A stretch of DNA of 64,000 nucleotides from Microbacterium sp. (GTDB lineage Bacteria; Actinomycetota; Actinomycetes; Actinomycetales; Microbacteriaceae), in contig JAFKIL010000001.1 in assembly GCA_017306415.1 (NCBI GenBank), forward strand, positions 62,001 to 126,000, written 5' to 3'. This document shows positions 47,216 through 56,436 of the stretch, piece by piece (positions within the stretch are counted from its first letter, which is position 1; every line of letters starts with the position of its first letter). Both the position numbers and the translations under genes were made by a program. The notes under the pieces are model-generated. The model saw only the letters and a program-made list of their open reading frames with translations, did no database searches and was not told where the DNA came from.

Positions 47216-48753
47216 GTGGGCGCCTCGAGGGGCTGACGAGCTGGCACGCCGACTGGAAGGGGCTCCGCGTCGCGGTGCTGGGCCTGTCGGTGACGGGATT
47301 CTCGGTGGCGGACACGCTCGCCGAGCTGGGGGCCGATGTGCTCGTCGTGACGGAGTCGGCGGACGCGGAGTATGCGCGTCTGCTGCCCGTCATCGGCGCG
47401 CGGCTGTGGGCCGGACCCCTGGACGCCGTGCCGGACGAGCTCGTGGCGTTCGCCCCCGACGTGGTCGTCGCGTCCCCGGGGTTCTCGCCGCGGCATCCGC
47501 TCGTGCTGTGGTGCGACGCGTCGGGGACCCCGCTGTGGGGCGACGTCGAACTGGCCTGGCGCGTTCGCGACAAGATGACCAGGGCCGACGGTTCGCCGGC
47601 CGACTGGGTGCTCGTGACGGGCACGAACGGCAAGACCACGACCACGCGGATGACGGCCGCCATGATGGTGCATGGGGGCCTCCGGGCCGCTCCGTGCGGA
47701 AACATCGGCGTGCCTGTGCTCGACGCCGTGCGGGACCCGGCCGGGTTCGACCTGCTCGTCGTCGAGCTCTCCAGCCATCAGCTCTGGTATCTCGGGCGGC
47801 AGGTGGATGCGGCGGACCCGGTATCGCCGCACGCGAGCGTGTGCCTCAATCTCGCCGACGACCACCTGGAGTGGCACGGCTCGTTCGACGCATACCGCGC
47901 CGCCAAATCGGTCGTCTACGCGCACACCCGCGTCGCGTGCGTCTACAACAAGGCGGATGCGGCCACCCTCCGGATGGTCGAGGAGGCCGAGGTCGTCGAG
48001 GGTGCGCGGGCCATCGGGTTCGACCTCGGTGTCCCCGGGCCGAGCGACCTCGGCGTGGTGGAGGGGATCGTCGTGGACCGCGCGTTCCTCGAGGAGCGCC
48101 GCACGAGCGCCCTGGAACTGGCCACCGTCGCGGAGCTCCGCGAGCACGGGCTGGGTGCGCCCCACATCGTCAGCAACATCCTCGCCGCGGCCGCGCTGAG
48201 CCGCTCGGTCGGTGTCGAGCCGGCCGCCGTCCGTGACGCCCTGAGATCCTTCCGGCTCGACCCGCATCGCATCGAGCGCGTCGCCGTCGCGGAGGGCATC
48301 ACGTGGGTCGACGATTCGAAGGCGACGAACCCGCACGCGGCCGCGTCCTCCCTCGCGGCGTACCCGGGTGCGATCTGGGTGGTCGGCGGTCTGCTGAAGG
48401 GTGTCGACATCGCCGATCTCGTCGCCGTGCGCGGGGCCGGGGTCAAAGCGGCGATCGTGATCGGCGTGGATCGCGCGGCTGTCACGGAGGCGTTCGGGCG
48501 ACACGCGCCGGCGGTGCCGGTGTTCGAGGTGGACGCCGGTGAGACTGAGGACGTCATGGCACGGGTCGTCGAGCTCGCCGGTGGGGTCGCGCGTGACGGG
48601 GACGTTGTTCTGCTCGCCCCCGCTGCGGCGTCCTTCGACCAGTTCTCGTCCTACGCCGACCGCGGACGGCGCTTCGCCGATGCGGTGCAGGAATGGATCG
48701 GGAGGGGCGCCGGTGGCGGACACGACGACCCGGATCCCCACGACCGCACCTGA
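47212..48753 (+). CDS. murD: UDP-MurNAc-L-Ala D-Glu ligase MurD
   Basis: A 513-residue Mur ligase, slightly longer than most MurD proteins. The N-terminal Rossmann part opens VAVLGLSVTGFSVADTLAELGA. The ATP loop is VTGTNGKTTTTRM near residue 138, followed by GNIGVPVLDAV and VVELSSHQLWYL, the MurD-type SSFQL equivalent. WVDDSKATNPHAAASSLAAY near residue 363 is the diagnostic C-terminal DSKATN motif. It adds D-Glu to UDP-MurNAc-L-Ala. It overlaps both mraY and ftsW. Confidence 0.94.
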   Translation: MSGRLEGLTSWHADWKGLRVAVLGLSVTGFSVADTLAELGADVLVVTESADAEYARLLPVIGARLWAGPLDAVPDELVAFAPDVVVASPGFSPRHPLVLWCDASGTPLWGDVELAWRVRDKMTRADGSPADWVLVTGTNGKTTTTRMTAAMMVHGGLRAAPCGNIGVPVLDAVRDPAGFDLLVVELSSHQLWYLGRQVDAADPVSPHASVCLNLADDHLEWHGSFDAYRAAKSVVYAHTRVACVYNKADAATLRMVEEAEVVEGARAIGFDLGVPGPSDLGVVEGIVVDRAFLEERRTSALELATVAELREHGLGAPHIVSNILAAAALSRSVGVEPAAVRDALRSFRLDPHRIERVAVAEGITWVDDSKATNPHAAASSLAAYPGAIWVVGGLLKGVDIADLVAVRGAGVKAAIVIGVDRAAVTEAFGRHAPAVPVFEVDAGETEDVMARVVELAGGVARDGDVVLLAPAAASFDQFSSYADRGRRFADAVQEWIGRGAGGGHDDPDPHDRT

Positions 48754-49933
48754 GCCCGAGCACCGCAGGGGGCTCGCCGCTCGCGTATCGCTCGGTCGCG
48801 TGTTCACGCCTGTCCCGAGCGAGTTCCTCCTCATCGCATCGACGGCGCTCCTGCTGACCGGATTCGGCCTGATCATGGTGCTGTCCGCGACGACCGCGTC
48901 CTCCACCGCCGCGGGTTCGACGCCGTACGAGGCCCTGATCAAGCAGGCCGTCTTCGCAGCGATCGGAATACCGCTGATGTTCATCGGCAGCCGGCTCCCC
49001 GTGTCGTTCTGGAAGAGGATGGCGTGGCCGGCGCTCATCGGAGCGACGGCCTTCCAGCTGCTGGTGTTCGTCCCGGGGCTCGGCGTATCCGCGAACGGCA
49101 ACCGCAACTGGATCATGATCGCGGGCGTCCAGGCCCAGCCCGCCGAGTTCCTCAAGCTGGCGCTCGCGCTGTGGCTGGGTTACGTGCTCTACCGTAAGCA
49201 GACGCTCCTCGGACTCTGGCGCCACGTGTTCATCCCGGTCGTCCCCGTCACGATCGCGGTCATCGCGACGGTCCTGGCAGGCAAGGACCTCGGGACGACG
49301 ATGATCCTCGCGCTGATCTTCGTCGCGGCGCTGTTCTTCTCGGGGGTGAAGCTGCGGATCTTCATCATCCCGGTGATCATGGCGGTCGGCGCGATCATCG
49401 CGTTCGCTGTGGGGAGCCCGGACCGCATGCGGCGCATCATGAGCTTCCTCAACGCGAACTGCCTCGCGCCGGACCAGTACTACGGGGACTGCTACCAGCC
49501 GATGCACGGCGTCTGGGGCCTCGCATCGGGAGGCGTGTTCGGTCTCGGGCTCGGCAACTCGAAGCAGAAGTACGACTGGCTCCCCGCCGCCGCCAACGAC
49601 TACATCTTCGCGATCGTGGGGGAGGAGCTGGGGCTCATCGGCTGCTGCGTCGCGCTCATCCTGTTCGCGCTCTTCGCGGTCGGATCGTTCCACGTGATCC
49701 GCCGCACGCGCGACCCGTTCGTGCGGATCGTGGCCGGAGCGATCACGATCTGGATCGTGGGACAGGCCCTCCTCAACGTCGGTGTCGTGCTGCGGCTCTT
49801 CCCCGTCCTCGGGGTGCCGTTGCCGTTCATGTCCCAGGGCGGGACGTCGCTCCTCTCGGTGCTCCTCGCGTGCGGCGTCCTGCTCTCCTTCGCCCGCTCC
49901 CTCCCGCTGAAGACGCCCTCGCTCACGCGTTGA
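48713..49933 (+). CDS. ftsW: Lipid II polymerase FtsW
   Basis: A 406-residue SEDS-family membrane glycosyltransferase with about ten helices. GVSANGNRNWIMIAG near residue 120 and AQPAEFLKLALALW follow each other as in FtsW. The PTAN-like GGxxLxVV region ends in PLPFMSQGGTSLLSVLLACG, the late SEDS motif. It polymerises septal glycan with FtsI. GTG 48713 is chosen for the GGGAGGGG site and because it keeps the usual short cytoplasmic N-terminus; it overlaps murD by 41 bases. A larger overlap would be needed for any upstream start. Confidence 0.92.
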   Translation: MADTTTRIPTTAPEPEHRRGLAARVSLGRVFTPVPSEFLLIASTALLLTGFGLIMVLSATTASSTAAGSTPYEALIKQAVFAAIGIPLMFIGSRLPVSFWKRMAWPALIGATAFQLLVFVPGLGVSANGNRNWIMIAGVQAQPAEFLKLALALWLGYVLYRKQTLLGLWRHVFIPVVPVTIAVIATVLAGKDLGTTMILALIFVAALFFSGVKLRIFIIPVIMAVGAIIAFAVGSPDRMRRIMSFLNANCLAPDQYYGDCYQPMHGVWGLASGGVFGLGLGNSKQKYDWLPAAANDYIFAIVGEELGLIGCCVALILFALFAVGSFHVIRRTRDPFVRIVAGAITIWIVGQALLNVGVVLRLFPVLGVPLPFMSQGGTSLLSVLLACGVLLSFARSLPLKTPSLTR

Positions 49934-49976
49934 GCCCGTCGTCCGCGACGAGCCCGGGCGCGCGACCGCGACCGGT

Positions 49977-49982
49977 TAGGGT
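49977..49982 (+). promoter_or_regulatory. murG -10 element TAGGGT, predicted leaderless
   Basis: TAGGGT ends six bases before the GTG of murG, inside the 55-base gap after ftsW. It is an internal promoter of the cell wall cluster. Confidence 0.6.
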
Positions 49983-49988
49983 CGTCTG

Positions 49989-51092
49989 GTGACGACCTAC
50001 CTCCTCGCCGGCGGCGGCACCGCGGGACATGTGAATCCACTCCTGGCGGTGGCCGACGGCCTGCGCGACCGGGATGCGGACGCTGAGGTGCTCGTCCTCG
50101 GCACGCGCGAGGGACTCGAGGCGCGCCTCGTTCCGGAGCGCGGGTACCCTCTGCTGTTCGTCGACAAGGTGCCGTTTCCGCGTCGCCCGGGTGCGGCCGC
50201 GGCGACCTTCCCGCGTCGCTTCGCCCGTGCTGTCGCGCAGGCGAGGTCCCACATCCGTGACCACGGGGTCGACGTGGTCGTGGGCTTCGGAGGGTACGCC
50301 GCGGCGCCCGCTTACGTCGCAGCACGCCGCGAGGGCGTACCCGTGGTGGTGCACGAGGCGAACGCGAAGCCCGGGCTGGCGAACGTGCTCGGCGCCCGGC
50401 GCGCGGCGGCCGTCGGCGTGGCGTTCGAGGGGACGCGGCTCCGCGGTGGCGAGCTCGTCGGGATGCCGCTGCGGCGCGAGATCGCCGACCTCGACCGGGA
50501 CGCGCTCCGCGGCGCGGCGGCTGCGTTGTTCGGACTCTCCGCGGAACGGCCGACTCTGCTGGTCTTCGGGGGGTCCCTCGGTGCCCAGCGACTGAACGAG
50601 GCGTTCGAGGACGCCGGGTCAGCCGTGCTGGACGCCGGGTGGCAGCTGCTCCTCGTGACGGGCGAGCGGTCGGAGCTCGAGGACCCGGGACGGGAGGGGC
50701 AGGCGATCCGCCGCTACGTCGACCGGATGGACCTCGCCTTCGCCCTCGCCGACCTCGTCGTCTGCCGCGCCGGGGCGGCGACGGTCAGCGAGATCAGCGC
50801 TCTCGGCATCCCGGCGGTCTACGTGCCGTACGCCGTCGGCAACGGCGAGCAGAGTCTGAACGCCGCCGGGGCCGTGCGGACGGGCGCGGCACGGCTGATC
50901 CCGGACACCGAGTTCACGGGTGACCGGGTCCGGTCCGAGATCGTCCCTCTCCTGAGGGACCGGGAGGCCCTGGACCGGATGCGGCGGGCCGCGGCATCCA
51001 CCGGCATCCGCACCGGCACCGCCAATGTCATCTCCCTCGTCGACCGGGCGCTCGGGCGCGCCCTCGGCCGAGGTCCAGGGTCGCCGACCTAG
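49989..51092 (+). CDS. murG: Lipid II synthase MurG
   Basis: A 367-residue GT-B glycosyltransferase adding GlcNAc to lipid I on the inner membrane face. The first Gly-rich loop TYLLAGGGTAGHVNPLLAVAD is at the very N-terminus. FGGYAAAPAYVAA near 97 and VVHEANAKPGLANVLGAR near 118 follow. The C-terminal UDP-GlcNAc site has LVFGGSLGAQRLNEA and RAGAATVSEISALGIPAVYVPYA. It has an own -10 element at the leaderless distance. The next gene, murC, starts 12 bases later. Confidence 0.95.
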   Translation: MTTYLLAGGGTAGHVNPLLAVADGLRDRDADAEVLVLGTREGLEARLVPERGYPLLFVDKVPFPRRPGAAAATFPRRFARAVAQARSHIRDHGVDVVVGFGGYAAAPAYVAARREGVPVVVHEANAKPGLANVLGARRAAAVGVAFEGTRLRGGELVGMPLRREIADLDRDALRGAAAALFGLSAERPTLLVFGGSLGAQRLNEAFEDAGSAVLDAGWQLLLVTGERSELEDPGREGQAIRRYVDRMDLAFALADLVVCRAGAATVSEISALGIPAVYVPYAVGNGEQSLNAAGAVRTGAARLIPDTEFTGDRVRSEIVPLLRDREALDRMRRAAASTGIRTGTANVISLVDRALGRALGRGPGSPT

Positions 51093-51095
51093 GAT
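51090..51095 (+). promoter_or_regulatory. murC -10 candidate TAGGAT
   Basis: TAGGAT starts in the murG stop codon and ends nine bases before the murC ATG. A leader of two or three bases at most would result. Confidence 0.45.
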
Positions 51096-51104
51096 TGACG
51101 GGTC

Positions 51105-52523
51105 ATGATCAGACCCGACCTGAGCCTTCCCCTCCCCGAACAGATCGAATCCGCGCACTTCATCGGTATCGGAGGATCGGGGATGTCCGGGCTGGCACGG
51201 ATGTTCCTCGAACGGGGGATCCGCGTGTCCGGCTCTGACCGCGCGGACAGCGCTGCGCTCCGCGACCTCGCCGCGCGAGGCGCCCGCGTCCACGTGGGCC
51301 ACGACGCCGCGAACCTGGGCGACGCGGACACCGTCGTGCACACCGGGGCGATCTGGCCCGAGAACCCCGAGTACGTGACGGCGAAGGAGCGGGGCCTCGC
51401 CGTCATCCACCGCTCGCAGGCGCTCCACTGGCTTATCGGCGGACGCCGGCTCGTGTCGGTCGCGGGGGCGCACGGCAAGACGACGTCCACGGGGATGATC
51501 GTGACCGCGCTCCAGCGTCTGGGCGCCGATCCCACCTTCATCAACGGGGGCGTCATCGCTCAGCTCGGCGCATCGAGCGGCTCAGGGTCCGACGATCTCG
51601 TCGTCATCGAAGCGGACGAGTCCGACGGGACGTTCCTCCTCTACGACACCGCTGTCGCGCTCATCACGAACGTGGATCCCGACCATCTCGATCATTACGG
51701 TTCGGAGGAGGCGTTCGACGCGGCGTTCACCCGCTTCGCCGACCGGGCGGGAGAGGCTGTGGTCATCTCCGCCGACGACGCCGGCGCACGGCGGATCCGC
51801 GAGCGTCTCACCCACCCCGGCATCGTCTCGTTCGGCGAGGCGTCCGACGCCGACCTCCGCGTGAGCGCAATCGAGACCGACGGGCCGGTCGCGTTCACGC
51901 TGACGCGGGACGGCGTCTCCGTCGACGGGCGCCTGCGCATCCCGGGCGCCCACAATGCGATCAACGCGGCGGGCGCCGTGGCCGTGCTGATGTCGCTCGG
52001 CTATGCGCTCGAGCCCGCCCTGCGCGCCGTGGAGGACTTCGGCGGCACCGTCCGGCGGTTCGAGCTGCACGGCGTCGCGCGAGGCGTGAGCGTCTACGAC
52101 GACTACGCGCACCACCCGACCGAGGTGGCGGCCGCGCTCGCCGCCGCGAGAACGGTCGTGGGCGACGGGCGGATCATCGCCGTCCACCAGCCGCACACCT
52201 ACTCGCGCACGCAGCACATGTTCCGCGAGTTCGCCGAGGTGCTCGAGTCCCACGCCGACCACACGGTCGTGCTCGACGTCTACGGCGCGCGGGAGGATCC
52301 GATCCCCGGCGTGACCGGCGAACTCGTGAGCGGCGCGTTCGCCGACCCCGGCCGCGTGCACTTCGTCGCCGACTGGCAGAGCGCAGCGGACTACACGGCG
52401 ACCGTCGCGCGCGACGGCGACTACGTCATCACCCTCGGATGCGGCAACGTGTACCAGATCATCCCGCAGGTGCTGGACGCTCTCTCACGCACCTCAGGCG
52501 TCGCGCTGCCGTCGGGGGAGTGA
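51105..52523 (+). CDS. murC: UDP-MurNAc L-Ala ligase MurC
   Basis: A 472-residue Mur ligase, adding the first amino acid to UDP-MurNAc. The N-terminal domain has [18 protein letters not shown] (about 19-36). The ATP loop is [15 protein letters not shown] near 121-135. [14 protein letters not shown] near 167 and [12 protein letters not shown] are the central motifs, and [14 protein letters not shown] with HQPHTYSRT form the MurC C-terminal signature. It ends next to ftsQ, whose ATG lies three bases beyond the stop. Confidence 0.95.
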   Translation: MIRPDLSLPLPEQIESAHFIGIGGSGMSGLARMFLERGIRVSGSDRADSAALRDLAARGARVHVGHDAANLGDADTVVHTGAIWPENPEYVTAKERGLAVIHRSQALHWLIGGRRLVSVAGAHGKTTSTGMIVTALQRLGADPTFINGGVIAQLGASSGSGSDDLVVIEADESDGTFLLYDTAVALITNVDPDHLDHYGSEEAFDAAFTRFADRAGEAVVISADDAGARRIRERLTHPGIVSFGEASDADLRVSAIETDGPVAFTLTRDGVSVDGRLRIPGAHNAINAAGAVAVLMSLGYALEPALRAVEDFGGTVRRFELHGVARGVSVYDDYAHHPTEVAAALAAARTVVGDGRIIAVHQPHTYSRTQHMFREFAEVLESHADHTVVLDVYGAREDPIPGVTGELVSGAFADPGRVHFVADWQSAADYTATVARDGDYVITLGCGNVYQIIPQVLDALSRTSGVALPSGE

Positions 52524-52526
52524 CCC

Positions 52527-53522
52527 ATGCGCCGCCCCCCGCCCCTGCCGGTGCCCGCGCCGCGACAGGGCGGCTCCGGTCAGGCCGGCTCGTCGAACGA
52601 TGCGGCTGAACCCGTCGAAACCCCGCCGCCCCTCGGACGGGGCGGCGCCGGTGCCACGAGCGGCACGGGCACGTATCGGCGTCCGGCCGCGCTCTCCACG
52701 GCGCCCGCCGATGCGCCTCCGGCAGCGCGCGCCGACGATCCGGTCGCGCCGTCCGGTGACGTGGGGTTGCGCGATGTCTGGCGCGCGTCGCGGGCGCGGC
52801 GGCGTGCTCTGCGTGCCGAGGTGCGTCGATTCACCGCCCGCCAGCGTCGACGGCGCGCCGTCTGGATCGGCGCGGTGGCTGCCCTGATCCTGCTCGTTGC
52901 GGGAACGTTCGCCGCCGCGTACAGCCCTCTGTTCGCCGTGGAGCGCATCCAGGTGGTCGGGACGCGCACCCTGGATGCCGCCGCCGTGGCGGCAGCGTTG
53001 CACGGCGAGATCGGCACACCCCTTCCCCTGGTGGACGACAGCGCGGTGAAGGCCGCGCTCGTGCGGTTCCCGCTCGTCGAGTCGTACACATTGGAAGGCC
53101 GTCCGCCGCACGACCTCGTGGTGCGGATCGTCGAGCGCACTCCGGTCGGCGTCGTGAAGACGGCGGCGGGGTACACGGTCGTCGATGCAGCCGGTGTCGC
53201 ACTGTCCACGACGTCGACGGCACCTTCCGGTCAGCCTGTCATCACCGCCTCCGGCGGGGTCCACTCCGAGGCGTTCGCGTCGATCGGTCAGGTCGTGCGC
53301 TCCCTGCCGGCGTCGATCCGCGCGCAGGTCACCGCGGTGGCGGCGGACTCTCCGGACGATGTGACGCTCACTCTCGGCGGGACCCGGACGAGCGTCGTGT
53401 GGGGGAGTGCCGACGATTCGGCGACGAAGGCCCTCGTCCTCCAGCAGGTCATGAAGCAGCGGCCGCCGGCGTCCGTTCGCCAGTACGACGTCTCCGCGCC
53501 GTCTGCCGTGGTGGTGCGCTGA
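52527..53522 (+). CDS. ftsQ: Division protein FtsQ/DivIB
   Basis: A 331-residue bitopic divisome protein. A long proline- and alanine-rich cytoplasmic tail (about 1-110) precedes one membrane helix (AVWIGAVAALILLVAGTFAA, about 110-130). Next comes the POTRA domain (LFAVERIQVVGTRTLDAAAVAAAL ... PLVESYTLEGRPPHDLVVRIVERTP, in parts) and the FtsQ beta domain. It connects FtsL/FtsB with the rest of the divisome. A GGGGGAG site precedes the ATG. No promoter is obvious, so it is read through from murC. Confidence 0.92.
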   Translation: MRRPPPLPVPAPRQGGSGQAGSSNDAAEPVETPPPLGRGGAGATSGTGTYRRPAALSTAPADAPPAARADDPVAPSGDVGLRDVWRASRARRRALRAEVRRFTARQRRRRAVWIGAVAALILLVAGTFAAAYSPLFAVERIQVVGTRTLDAAAVAAALHGEIGTPLPLVDDSAVKAALVRFPLVESYTLEGRPPHDLVVRIVERTPVGVVKTAAGYTVVDAAGVALSTTSTAPSGQPVITASGGVHSEAFASIGQVVRSLPASIRAQVTAVAADSPDDVTLTLGGTRTSVVWGSADDSATKALVLQQVMKQRPPASVRQYDVSAPSAVVVR

Positions 53523-53609
53523 CCGCGAGGCGGATTCCCGTGCGAGTTGGACGACACGCCACGGTGGGTCCACCCGTCCGTGTCGCGTCCGCTTAACGTC
53601 GATCACGTG

Positions 53610-53630
53610 GAATTGCATACCGGGCAATTC
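53610..53630. promoter_or_regulatory. Inverted repeat upstream of ftsZ (A)
   Basis: GAATTGC-ATACCGG-GCAATTC is a perfect 7-bp repeat in the AT-rich part of the ftsQ-ftsZ gap. It may be a regulator site, for example for the FtsR-type protein encoded in this window. Confidence 0.5.
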
Positions 53631-53634
53631 TTTA

Positions 53635-53651
53635 AACCTCTAGCTGAGGTT
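53635..53651. promoter_or_regulatory. Inverted repeat upstream of ftsZ (B)
   Basis: AACCTC-TAGCT-GAGGTT is a second perfect repeat directly after the first. It could be an operator half-set or a leader hairpin about 40 bases before the start codon. Confidence 0.45.
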
Positions 53652-53690
53652 GAGGGTTTGAGCGGTGTATCGGACGAGACGGAGGCCGGC

Positions 53691-54836
53691 GTGAGCCAGA
53701 ACCAGAACTACCTCGCGGTGATCAAGGTGGTCGGCGTGGGTGGTGGCGGCGTCAATGCCGTCAATCGGATGATCGAGCTGGGTCTGCGCGGTGTCGAGTT
53801 CATCGCGGTGAACACCGACGCGCAGGCACTGCTGATGAGCGACGCCGACGTCAAGCTCGATGTGGGTCGCGAGCTGACGAGAGGGCTCGGCGCGGGTGCC
53901 GACCCCGAGGTCGGCCGGCGTGCGGCGGAGGACCACGCGGAGGAGATCGAGGAGGCACTGGCGGGTGCCGACATGGTGTTCGTCACCGCGGGAGAGGGCG
54001 GCGGCACCGGAACCGGCGGCGCGCCCGTCGTCGCGCGGATCGCCAAGTCGATCGGCGCGCTCACGATCGGCGTCGTCACAAGGCCGTTCTCGTTCGAAGG
54101 CCGTCGCCGTCAGAGCCAGGCGGACGCCGGCGTCTCGAAGCTGAAGGAGGAGGTGGACACCCTCATCGTCGTGCCCAACGACCGCCTCCTCGAGATCAGC
54201 GATCGCGGCATCTCGATGATCGAGGCTTTCGCGACCGCCGACCAGGTGCTGCTGGCCGGCGTGCAGGGCATCACCGACCTCATCACCACACCCGGATTGA
54301 TCAACCTCGACTTCGCCGACGTCAAGTCGGTGATGCAGGGCGCCGGATCGGCGCTCATGGGCATCGGATCGGCGCGGGGGGCGGACAGGGCGATCAAGGC
54401 GGCCGAACTCGCGGTGGAGTCGCCCCTGCTCGAGGCCTCGATCGAGGGTGCGCACGGCGTGCTCCTCTCCATCCAGGGCGGATCGAACCTCGGCATCTTC
54501 GAGATCAACGACGCCGCCCAGCTGGTCAAGGAGGCGGCGCACCCGGAGGCGAACATCATCTTCGGCACGGTGATCGACGACACCCTCGGCGATGAGGTGC
54601 GGGTCACCGTGATCGCCGCCGGATTCGACGGCGGAGAGCCTCAGACGCGCATCGAGCCGATCACGGCGGCGCGCCCCGCCTCCGCCCCGGTCGTGCCCGA
54701 GACCCCCGCCGAGGAGGCGGCGCGCGGTCTGGGCGCGGACGAGCGGGACTCCGTCTCCGTCGCCGCCGTCTCCGAGCCGGCGTACGACTCGGCTTTCGGG
54801 GACGACGACCTGGACATCCCCGACTTCCTGAAGTAG
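53691..54836 (+). CDS. ftsZ: Cell division tubulin FtsZ
   Basis: A 381-residue tubulin-like GTPase forming the division ring. [17 protein letters not shown] (about 13-29) and the tubulin signature [11 protein letters not shown] (about 103-113) bind GTP. The T7 loop with [11 protein letters not shown] near 205 provides the catalytic aspartates. After a linker of about 60 residues the tail ends [11 protein letters not shown], the conserved peptide bound by SepF and other partners. The GTG at 53691 with GGAGG five bases upstream is preferred over ATG 53547, which would add non-conserved residues. The stop overlaps the GTG of yggS. Confidence 0.96.
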   Translation: MSQNQNYLAVIKVVGVGGGGVNAVNRMIELGLRGVEFIAVNTDAQALLMSDADVKLDVGRELTRGLGAGADPEVGRRAAEDHAEEIEEALAGADMVFVTAGEGGGTGTGGAPVVARIAKSIGALTIGVVTRPFSFEGRRRQSQADAGVSKLKEEVDTLIVVPNDRLLEISDRGISMIEAFATADQVLLAGVQGITDLITTPGLINLDFADVKSVMQGAGSALMGIGSARGADRAIKAAELAVESPLLEASIEGAHGVLLSIQGGSNLGIFEINDAAQLVKEAAHPEANIIFGTVIDDTLGDEVRVTVIAAGFDGGEPQTRIEPITAARPASAPVVPETPAEEAARGLGADERDSVSVAAVSEPAYDSAFGDDDLDIPDFLK

Positions 54837-55522
54837 TGGACGACCTCGCATCGCGGCTCGCCGATGTCGACGCGCGCATCTCGGATGCCGCTCGCGCGGC
54901 GGGCCGCGACCCGTCCGAGCTGACGAGGATCGTGGTCACGAAGTTCCACCCCGCGGCGCTGATCAGCGAACTGTACGCTCTCGGCGTTCGCGACGTGGGT
55001 GAGAACCGCCAGCAGGAGCTCACCGCGAAGCGTGCGGAGCTCGGCGGGCTCGCGGGAGTGCGCTGGCACTTCATCGGGCAGGCGCAGACGAACAAGGCGC
55101 GTGCCGTCCGTGCGGCGGCCGACGTCGTCCACTCGGTCGACCGGCAGCGGATCGCCGACGCGCTCCACGCGGCATCCGGAGAGGACGAGCGCGTCCTGGA
55201 CGTGCTCCTCCAAGTCAATCTGACGGACGACCCCGCGCGCGGCGGGGTCGCGCCGGACGAGCTGGAGTCACTCGCCGAGTACACCGCGGGGCTGTCGAGC
55301 CTCCGGGTTCGCGGGCTCATGGCCGTGGCACCGCTCGAGGAGCGCCCGGCGGCCGCGTTCGCCCGGTTGGCCGACTACTCCGCCCGGCTGCGCACGGTCG
55401 TCCCCGACGCGGGGTGGATCTCGGCCGGCATGACCGCCGACTTCGCCGAGGCGATCGCCGCAGGCGCGACACACCTACGGATCGGCTCGGCAATCACGGG
55501 GCAGAGGCCCCCGCGCGGATAG
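54836..55522 (+). CDS. YggS-family pyridoxal phosphate homeostasis protein
   Basis: A 228-residue PLP-binding TIM-barrel protein of the YggS/PROSC family. The cofactor lysine is in IVVTKFHP near residue 36. Other conserved parts are VGENRQQEL, WHFIGQAQTNKAR, SVDRQRIADAL, GLMAVAPLEERP and the C-terminal THLRIGSAITGQR loop binding phosphate. It has no known catalytic activity and buffers PLP and amino acid pools. Its GTG starts in the last base of the ftsZ stop. The yfiH/pgeF gene found between ftsZ and yggS in mycobacteria is absent. Confidence 0.92.
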   Translation: MDDLASRLADVDARISDAARAAGRDPSELTRIVVTKFHPAALISELYALGVRDVGENRQQELTAKRAELGGLAGVRWHFIGQAQTNKARAVRAAADVVHSVDRQRIADALHAASGEDERVLDVLLQVNLTDDPARGGVAPDELESLAEYTAGLSSLRVRGLMAVAPLEERPAAAFARLADYSARLRTVVPDAGWISAGMTADFAEAIAAGATHLRIGSAITGQRPPRG

Positions 55523-55525
55523 CCT
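55520..55525 (+). promoter_or_regulatory. sepF -10 candidate TAGCCT
   Basis: TAGCCT begins in the yggS stop codon. It would give a leader of about 22 bases containing the GGAGG site (55544-55548) of sepF. Confidence 0.45.
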
Positions 55526-55553
55526 CGAATGAGACGAGCAAACGGAGGATGCG

Positions 55554-56015
55554 ATGTCGAACCCGCTCAAGAAGACCATGGTCTACCTTGGCCTCGCCGA
55601 CGAGGAAGAGGTCTATGAAGAGCCGGCTCCTCAGCAGAGCGGGCGCAAGGCGCAGACCCTCGAGAAGGCAGCTGCACCCGTGACGCCCATCCATCGCCCG
55701 ACCGTCGTGCGTCAGCCCGCCCCGTCGGCGATCAACGAGATCCTGACGGTCCATCCCAAGCAGTACCGCGACGCGCAGGTGATCGCCGAGAACTTCCGCG
55801 ACGGGATTCCGGTCATCATCAATCTCTCGCAGATGAGCGATGCGGACGCGCGGCGGCTCATCGACTTCGCCAGCGGTCTCTCGCTCGGGCTCTACGGTCG
55901 CATCGAGCGGGTCACCAGCAAGGTCTTCCTGCTTTCGCCCGAGAACGTCGCCGTCTCGGGCGACGGGGCCGTGGCGCAGGCGGACGCGGAGGCGGCGCCC
56001 TTCGCGCAGCCGTAG
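55554..56015 (+). CDS. sepF: Cell division protein SepF
   Basis: A 153-residue membrane anchor of the FtsZ ring. The N-terminal helix [19 protein letters not shown] binds the membrane. A variable linker leads to the SepF core (about 60-140) with [23 protein letters not shown] and [22 protein letters not shown] (both in parts), the region binding the FtsZ tail. Actinobacteria lacking FtsA depend on SepF for anchoring. A GGAGG site is five bases before the ATG. The next gene follows at five bases. Confidence 0.94.
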   Translation: MSNPLKKTMVYLGLADEEEVYEEPAPQQSGRKAQTLEKAAAPVTPIHRPTVVRQPAPSAINEILTVHPKQYRDAQVIAENFRDGIPVIINLSQMSDADARRLIDFASGLSLGLYGRIERVTSKVFLLSPENVAVSGDGAVAQADAEAAPFAQP

Positions 56016-56020
56016 CCGCC

Positions 56021-56320
56021 GTGGGCGTGCTCCAACTCATCGCCGCCATCCTCAACGGCGCTCTGCTGCTGTACGTCCTCGTGCTGCTGGCCCGGATGCT
56101 GCTCGAATTCATCCCGCTGCTCAATCGCGAGTGGCGTCCACGTGGGGCGGGCCTTGTCGCGGCCGAGGTCGTCTTCACCCTGACCGATCCTCCCATCCGG
56201 TTCTTCCGCCGATTCATCCGGCCCGTGCGGATCGGTCCCGTGGCGATCGACTTCGCCTTCACGATCGTGCTGCTGATCTGCTTCGTGCTGCTCGCGATCA
56301 CCGCCGCGTTCACACGCTGA
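56021..56320 (+). CDS. YggT-family membrane protein
   Basis: A 99-residue protein of the YggT family. Two membrane helices flank a loop (about 1-25 and 75-95), with the family motif LTDPPIRFFRRFIRPVRIGPVAIDF in between (given in parts: LTDPP, RFFRRFIRP, IDFAF). It occurs almost always between sepF and divIVA/wag31 in actinobacteria. A role in envelope osmotic balance or division has been suggested for relatives; it is not settled. The start is GTG 56021, five bases after the sepF stop. Confidence 0.9.
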   Translation: MGVLQLIAAILNGALLLYVLVLLARMLLEFIPLLNREWRPRGAGLVAAEVVFTLTDPPIRFFRRFIRPVRIGPVAIDFAFTIVLLICFVLLAITAAFTR

Positions 56321-56352
56321 GGTCCCGCCTCGCACGCGCGGAGGGCGGCGAC

Positions 56353-56358
56353 TATGCT
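56353..56358 (+). promoter_or_regulatory. wag31 -10 candidate TATGCT
   Basis: TATGCT in the gap after yggT would start a transcript near 56365, with a leader of about 70 bases and an AGAGGA site before ATG 56437. Confidence 0.5.
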
Positions 56359-56436
56359 TTCCTGTTATGACCCGTCCGGATGGACCGGTCGGCCCCTGAC
56401 CTCGGCAAGCCGTTCAGCCCCGAAAGAGGAAGCACC

